Source: JBGTIS01 sp041745535
GTDB taxonomy: Bacteria > Bacteroidota > Bacteroidia > Cytophagales > Cyclobacteriaceae
Direction of reading: 5' to 3'
Assembly: GCA_041745535.1 (NCBI GenBank)
Contig: JBGTIS010000251.1
Location: 1 to 17,298, forward strand
DNA: 17,298 nucleotides
Below the pieces are notes generated by a model that was given only the letters and a program-made list of their open reading frames with translations, ran no database searches and was not told the DNA's origin. Positions 13,458 to 17,298 of this stretch are shown here, piece after piece. The position numbers and the translations under genes were made by a program. The first letter of the stretch is position 1; every line of letters starts with the position of its first letter.

Positions 13458-14558
13458 ATGAACAGATATTTTTTATTACCGGCAGTTTTTTTCTTTCTGC
13501 TTTGCCCCCTAGTTTCTTCCGGTGTTTTGGCACAGGCGAAAATCTCGTTTAACGAAACCCTATTCGATTTTGGGAAAGTGAAGGAAGAAGGTGGTCCGGT
13601 GGAACATGAATTCGCTTTTACCAATACCGGAACCGACTCCCTTGTTTTAAGTGAGGTTAAAGCTTCCTGTGGTTGTACCACACCCCAATGGTCACAGGAA
13701 CCCATTGCTCCTGGAGAGCAAGGCATAGTGAAAGCTGTGTATAATCCAAGAAACCGGCCCGGGGTTTTCAATAAATCCATCAGCGTTACTACCAACGATG
13801 AGAAAAGCATTCATCTTTTGTATATTAAAGGATTTGTGACCCCCAGGCCCAGCACGCCGGAAGACGACTTTCCTTCGGTAATGGGTAATTTACGGGTAAA
13901 ATACCGTACCATGAATATGGGGAAAATTACGACTAAGGAGCCAGTAACACGGTCTTTTGAAGTATACAACAGCAGCAATGCCATTATTCGTTTTAATAAT
14001 GAAGTAAACGCGCCCTCACATATCAGTATCGCTTTTGATCCGCCGGAGCTGCTGCCGCTGCAAAAAGGAAATATCAACCTGACGTATGATGCGGAAGCCA
14101 AGCACGATCTGGGCTTTGTAACCGATCGTATTGCGTTGTATACCAATGAAGAGGACAGTGCGAAAGAATTCAGTGTAATGGCTACTATAGAAGAATATTT
14201 TGCCCCTTTAACCAAGGAAGACTTACAAAAAGCTCCCCGCATTGTGTTGGATCGTACAACACACGATTTCGGTACCCTCAATGAAGGTGACGTCGAAAAA
14301 ACCTCGTTTATATTTACCAATACCGGCAGAAGTGAATTGAAAATCCGTAAAACAAAAGCTAACTGCGGCTGCACGGTATCACAACCTGAGAAAACCAGCC
14401 TTGCTCCCGGCGAAAGCAGCAAAATTACTGTAACTTTTAATACGGCAGACAGAAAAGGCAGACAACAAAAGTTGGTAACGATTTTCTCGAATGATCCTAC
14501 CAATCCTACCCAGCAACTTAGCATTACCGCGCAGGTTCGTTCTGATGGGGCAGAATAA
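13458..14558 (+). CDS. Exported DUF1573-domain protein with two SCGCT-type repeats
   Basis: From the ATG at 13458 this is a 366-residue protein. A longer open frame from 13380 would put 26 extra residues before a good signal peptide, so the inner start is preferred. The signal peptide covers about 1-26 (hydrophobic 4-19, then VLAQA). DUF1573 modules lie at about 28-125 and 258-360, each with DFGxxxEG, an FTNTG strand and the motif (S/N)CGCT (Cys71/Cys73 and Cys303/Cys305). A middle Ig-like region (about 140-245) lacks the CGC motif. These are ASH/Ig-like beta-sandwich domains common in secreted Bacteroidota proteins, with no known reaction. A periplasmic or surface binding role is inferred. 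A strong bidirectional terminator follows. Confidence 0.92.
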   Translation: MNRYFLLPAVFFFLLCPLVSSGVLAQAKISFNETLFDFGKVKEEGGPVEHEFAFTNTGTDSLVLSEVKASCGCTTPQWSQEPIAPGEQGIVKAVYNPRNRPGVFNKSISVTTNDEKSIHLLYIKGFVTPRPSTPEDDFPSVMGNLRVKYRTMNMGKITTKEPVTRSFEVYNSSNAIIRFNNEVNAPSHISIAFDPPELLPLQKGNINLTYDAEAKHDLGFVTDRIALYTNEEDSAKEFSVMATIEEYFAPLTKEDLQKAPRIVLDRTTHDFGTLNEGDVEKTSFIFTNTGRSELKIRKTKANCGCTVSQPEKTSLAPGESSKITVTFNTADRKGRQQKLVTIFSNDPTNPTQQLSITAQVRSDGAE

Positions 14559-14590
14559 AGTGTCGCGTTATTAAAGATAAACCAAAATAT

Positions 14591-14625
14591 AAAAGCCCTG
14601 GTAAGTTAGTTTTACCAGGGCTTTT
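14591..14625. terminator. Bidirectional terminator between convergent genes
   Basis: AAAAGCCCTGGTAA (14591-14604) and TTACCAGGGCTTTT (14612-14625) form a perfect 14-bp stem with a 7-base loop. The A and T ends give U-tracts on both strands. It serves the DUF1573 gene from the left (stop at 14558) and the M1 peptidase from the right (stop at 14667). Confidence 0.93.
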
Positions 14626-14666
14626 ATTATGTATTTAATTTCAAACTAAAGAAACGCTGTGTTGTA

Positions 14667-16898
14667 TTAATTGGTACTGTTCTTCTCTTTAAACTGCTCG
14701 AATTTCGAAGAAGATTCCTTTCTTGGGAAATAGTTATCTTCGGTATCGGTATCGGCAGTTTCCTGGCCAGGATCCAACGTAATGTTAACCACTTCTTTGT
14801 CTTTGGCAAAAACTTTTTTTACTTCACTTTCATTTTTCCGCCAAATTTCAGCAGGTATCCGTTCTACTTCAGTGGTACCATCGGCATAGGTAAACTCTAC
14901 AACCAAAGGAGTTACCAGGCCACCTTTATTCTCAAAAGTGATTTCATACAGATTCTTATCAGCATACTTTTTCCTGATCGTATTATCGTCCAGGCGGTTC
15001 ATAAACTCACCATAAAACTGATCTTCGGTATTCATTACCGTAATTTCCTGAAAGCCATCGCTGAAATCCTGTGGCTTTTCGCTGCTTTCTGCTTTTTTAC
15101 CAATATTGCCTTTTTTAGTTTTCACTGTTTTTTCTACTCCCTCTTCCTGCGATTTCAGTTTGAACCACTTTACATTGGATACGGAAACATCTACATGATC
15201 GGTGGTATAAAACCAACCCTTCCAGAACCAATCCAGATCCACGGCAGAGGCATCTTCCATGGTGCGAAAAAAGTCGCCAGGAGTAGGATGCTTAAAAGCC
15301 CAGCGCTGTGCGTATTCCTTAAAAGCCTGGTCAAACAGTTCCGGTCCCATTACGGTATTCCGCAGTACGTTTAAAGCTGCCGATGGCTTGGCGTAAGCGT
15401 TGTTGCCAAATTGCAGAATTTGTTCAGAATTGGTCATGATGGGACGAATGAATTCTGTATCGCCTTTCATATAATCCACAATGGTTTCAGGCGTCCCTCT
15501 TCGTACAGGCATATCCGGATAATATTCTCTTTCGGTAAGTCCCTGTACAAAAGTATTCAATCCTTCGTCCATCCAGGTCCATTGTCGCTCGTCCGAGTTA
15601 ATAATCATGGGAAAAAAGTTGTGTCCTACTTCGTGGATAATAACACCGATCATTCCCCATTTCTTACTTTCTGAATAGGACCCATCTTCGTTAGGACGTC
15701 CGTAATTAAAACAGATCATCGGATACTCCATGCCGATTGAGGCAGCATGCACCGATATGGCTTTCGGATACGGATAATCAATGGTGTGTTTCGAGTAATT
15801 CACTAATGTGTTCTTTACCGCAATGGTAGAGTATTCCTCCCAAAGCGGATTGCCCTCCTTAGAATAATACGACATGGCCATCGGTTTTTTGTCGTTGATT
15901 TTCACGACCATGGCATCCCAGATAAATTTACGGGAAGAGGCAAACGCAAAGTCACGAACCTGATTGGCATGAAATTCCCAGGTACTTTTTTCGGTAGACT
16001 TTTTCTTCTCTTTGGCTTCCGCTTCTTCCTGGGTAACAATCAGTACAGGTTTTTCAAATTCGTTTTCAGCTTGCTTCAGCCGCTGCAATTCGGTGGGCGT
16101 CAGTACTTCCTCAGGATTTTGAAGGTCTCCGGTGGCGCCAACCATGTGGTCGGAAGGCACCGTAATTTTTACCTTGAAATCGCCAAAAGGAAGCGTAAAC
16201 TCTCCCTGCCCCAGAAACTGCTTATTCTGCCAGCCATTCACATCATCGTAAACGGCCATTCTCGGATAAAACTGAGCAATGGTGTACACATAGTTACCAT
16301 CTTTGGGAAAATATTCAAAGCCTGAACGACCACCATCTTCCATGCGGTCGTTGATGTTGTATTCCCAGTCGATGCCAAAAGTGTAAGATTCACCATTTTT
16401 CAGTGGTTCAGGCAGGTTCACCTTCATCATAGTTTTGTTAATGATATAAGGAAGTGCATCACCATCTTCATTTTTTACCGCTTTAATTTTAAATCCTCCA
16501 TCAAAATCCGCGTCATTCATCACATAATTATCAAAGATTTTGCTGGGCAATGAATCACGAACTTCAGAAGTTTGTACCAATGGCGTATTAGAATCTTTGG
16601 CTCGCATGTTCTGATCTAGCTGTACCCACAGATACGTGAGTACATCCGGTGAGTAATTGGTGTAAGTGATCATTTCCGATCCAGTAACCGATTGGGTATC
16701 ATCGTGCAGTTCTATGGAAATATCGTAATCTGCTTTCTGTTGCCAGTATTGGTTTCCAGGCGCGCCTGAGGCAGTCCGGTACTCGTTTGGCGTAGGCAGC
16801 GCGGTACCCAGCTGCTCAAATTTACCTTCGTATTTGCCCTGCGAAAAAGCTATTGAACAGGAAGCAAATAAACATACTAATGAAATTTTATATCGCAT
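14667..16898 (-). CDS. Exported M1-family zinc metallopeptidase
   Basis: This 743-residue protein has a signal peptide (about 1-19, ending AFSQ), so it works in the periplasm or outside. The zinc site is HEVGH (422-426) with Glu445 eighteen residues later (HExxH-x18-E), as in M1/gluzincin aminopeptidases. The exopeptidase motif GAMEN appears as GMEYP (389-393), a variant seen in Bacteroidota paralogues. Tyr502 (AYAKP) is the likely transition-state Tyr. The N-terminal beta domain (about 55-250) is recognisable from YDISIELHDDTQSVTGSEMITYTNYS. Low-complexity charged stretches at about 285-305 and 583-612 look like flexible linkers. After WFWKGWFYTTDHVDVSV (556-573) comes a 170-residue tail with a beta-like part. 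The substrate is unknown, and the GMEY variant leaves strict aminopeptidase action in doubt. Confidence 0.95.
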   Translation of the reverse strand: MRYKISLVCLFASCSIAFSQGKYEGKFEQLGTALPTPNEYRTASGAPGNQYWQQKADYDISIELHDDTQSVTGSEMITYTNYSPDVLTYLWVQLDQNMRAKDSNTPLVQTSEVRDSLPSKIFDNYVMNDADFDGGFKIKAVKNEDGDALPYIINKTMMKVNLPEPLKNGESYTFGIDWEYNINDRMEDGGRSGFEYFPKDGNYVYTIAQFYPRMAVYDDVNGWQNKQFLGQGEFTLPFGDFKVKITVPSDHMVGATGDLQNPEEVLTPTELQRLKQAENEFEKPVLIVTQEEAEAKEKKKSTEKSTWEFHANQVRDFAFASSRKFIWDAMVVKINDKKPMAMSYYSKEGNPLWEEYSTIAVKNTLVNYSKHTIDYPYPKAISVHAASIGMEYPMICFNYGRPNEDGSYSESKKWGMIGVIIHEVGHNFFPMIINSDERQWTWMDEGLNTFVQGLTEREYYPDMPVRRGTPETIVDYMKGDTEFIRPIMTNSEQILQFGNNAYAKPSAALNVLRNTVMGPELFDQAFKEYAQRWAFKHPTPGDFFRTMEDASAVDLDWFWKGWFYTTDHVDVSVSNVKWFKLKSQEEGVEKTVKTKKGNIGKKAESSEKPQDFSDGFQEITVMNTEDQFYGEFMNRLDDNTIRKKYADKNLYEITFENKGGLVTPLVVEFTYADGTTEVERIPAEIWRKNESEVKKVFAKDKEVVNITLDPGQETADTDTEDNYFPRKESSSKFEQFKEKNSTN

Positions 16899-16975
16899 TT
16901 TTATAATTGTGATTTATTTTATATGGTCATTTTAACTTTCACACTATTTTGTAGTGCCGCATTTCTGCAAACCAT

Positions 16976-16983
16976 CAAATTTA
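16976..16983 (-). promoter_or_regulatory. Possible -7 element for the M1 peptidase
   Basis: TAAATTTG on the minus strand (16983-16976) matches the Bacteroidota -7 element fully, but no TTG is found 18-21 bases upstream. The leader would be about 70 bases. This is a weak call, because the gap between the peptidase and the gene to its right is AT-rich and chance matches are expected. Confidence 0.25.
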
Positions 16984-17052
16984 ATTTATTTTATGCAAAC
17001 ATTGGTATAGTTTATAAAATTCCATCAAACCAATATTTCAGTAAAATTAAAA

Positions 17053-17298
17053 TCAGTAACTCCGTGCCGGTGCTTCAATGGTTTTGTTTGGGGTAACGGT
17101 AAAGGTGTTTTTTACCCTTTGAGAATGGTACATATAAGGAATCCAGATGGCAGCTCGAATAAAACTCCTGAAAATTTCTTTGTAGGTGTCCTGTAATTCG
17201 CTGGCTTCCAGTAAATTTAATCGCGAAATACCTAAGGCTAACACCAGCGGAATCAAAAACTGAAAGGCCATCACAATAGAAACCAAATGAGGGAAATT
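17053..17298 (-). CDS. C-terminal end of a small membrane protein, DUF2569-like (cut by window edge)
   Basis: The frame enters from the right edge and ends at the TAA at 17055-17053, giving 81 residues. A hydrophobic segment AFQFLIPLVLALGI is followed by a short helix (LQDTYKEIFRSFIRAAIWIP) and the ending IPYMYHSQRVKNTFTVTP. The combination of an IWIPY segment with xSxRVKNTF just after the last membrane helix is typical of the C-terminus of DUF2569 (YdgK-like) proteins, which have several membrane spans and unknown function. A TTG at 17286 could be read as a start, but the frame stays open to the edge and the family needs more membrane helices, so the gene begins outside the window. Confidence 0.65.
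   Translation of the reverse strand, partial: NFPHLVSIVMAFQFLIPLVLALGISRLNLLEASELQDTYKEIFRSFIRAAIWIPYMYHSQRVKNTFTVTPNKTIEAPARSY

Noticed and set aside
13274..13810. Open frame of 178 codons on the minus strand inside the start of the DUF1573 gene
   Set aside because: It is antisense to a clearly exported protein with SCGCT motifs, its translation shows no family pattern, and it would overlap the signal peptide region entirely.
13811..14524. Open frame of 237 codons on the minus strand
   Set aside because: It is antisense to the second half of the DUF1573 gene, and the product is Ser/Val/Leu-rich and repetitive in the way of shadow frames.
17053..17286. A 77-residue protein starting at TTG 17286
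   Set aside because: The frame remains open to the window edge and matches only the C-terminus of a multi-span membrane family, so it is a partial gene.

Overview
The window looks like a chromosomal stretch from a member of the Bacteroidota, probably a Cytophagales-like lineage. This is inferred from the gene families (GSCFA protein, DUF1573 protein, M1 peptidase, bS6-bS18-bL9 cluster, HEPN-tailed sulfite reductase), AT-leaning composition, weak Shine-Dalgarno sequences, and promoters that fit the Bacteroidota pattern TTG-N19/20-TAnnTTTG. There is no sign of phage, transposon, CRISPR or tRNA/rRNA genes.

Layout, left to right. Positions 1-1853 (minus): a GSCFA-family protein overlapping by 4 bases (ATGA) a DUF255/YyaL-type thioredoxin-domain protein that runs off the left edge. 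Positions 1886-3183 (minus): rpsF-rpsR-rplI with a good promoter and an intrinsic terminator. Positions 3374-4964 (plus): an SRAP/HMCES-type DNA-crosslink protein followed by two unrecognised genes of 74 and 206 codons. Positions 5065-6186 (plus): an exported MORN/YwqK-repeat protein. Positions 6184-10243 (minus): a sulfate-assimilation operon. Then trxA and a nucleoside phosphorylase (minus), an unrecognised 140-codon gene (plus), trpS (minus), an exported DUF1573 protein (plus), an exported M1 metallopeptidase (minus) and the 3' end of a small membrane protein of DUF2569 type (minus).

The most interesting part is the 5' leader of the sulfate operon (about 9991-10243, minus). It contains a 33-codon ORF that no normal gene caller would keep, with four Cys codons among eight consecutive codons (RCxCxxxCC at residues 11-19). 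Just downstream of the Cys codons lies a 9-base segment that is an exact copy of the 3' arm of a strong intrinsic terminator placed directly before the sulfite reductase gene. This segment can pair either with the region just before the leader start codon (8 bp, closing a long hairpin that contains the Cys codons) or with the 5' arm of the terminator (9 bp, an antiterminator). This is the layout of a ribosome-mediated attenuator, here apparently sensing charged tRNA-Cys, and controlling sulfite reductase, the siroheme-forming methyltransferase and APS reductase. I know of no described cysteine attenuator of this design in Bacteroidota.

The operon makes biochemical sense. APS reductase (iron-sulfur type, thioredoxin-dependent) turns APS into sulfite, sulfite reductase turns sulfite into sulfide using siroheme, and the uroporphyrinogen methyltransferase starts siroheme synthesis. 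The trxA gene just upstream encodes the likely electron donor of APS reductase. ATP sulfurylase, sulfate uptake and the later siroheme enzymes are not in the window.
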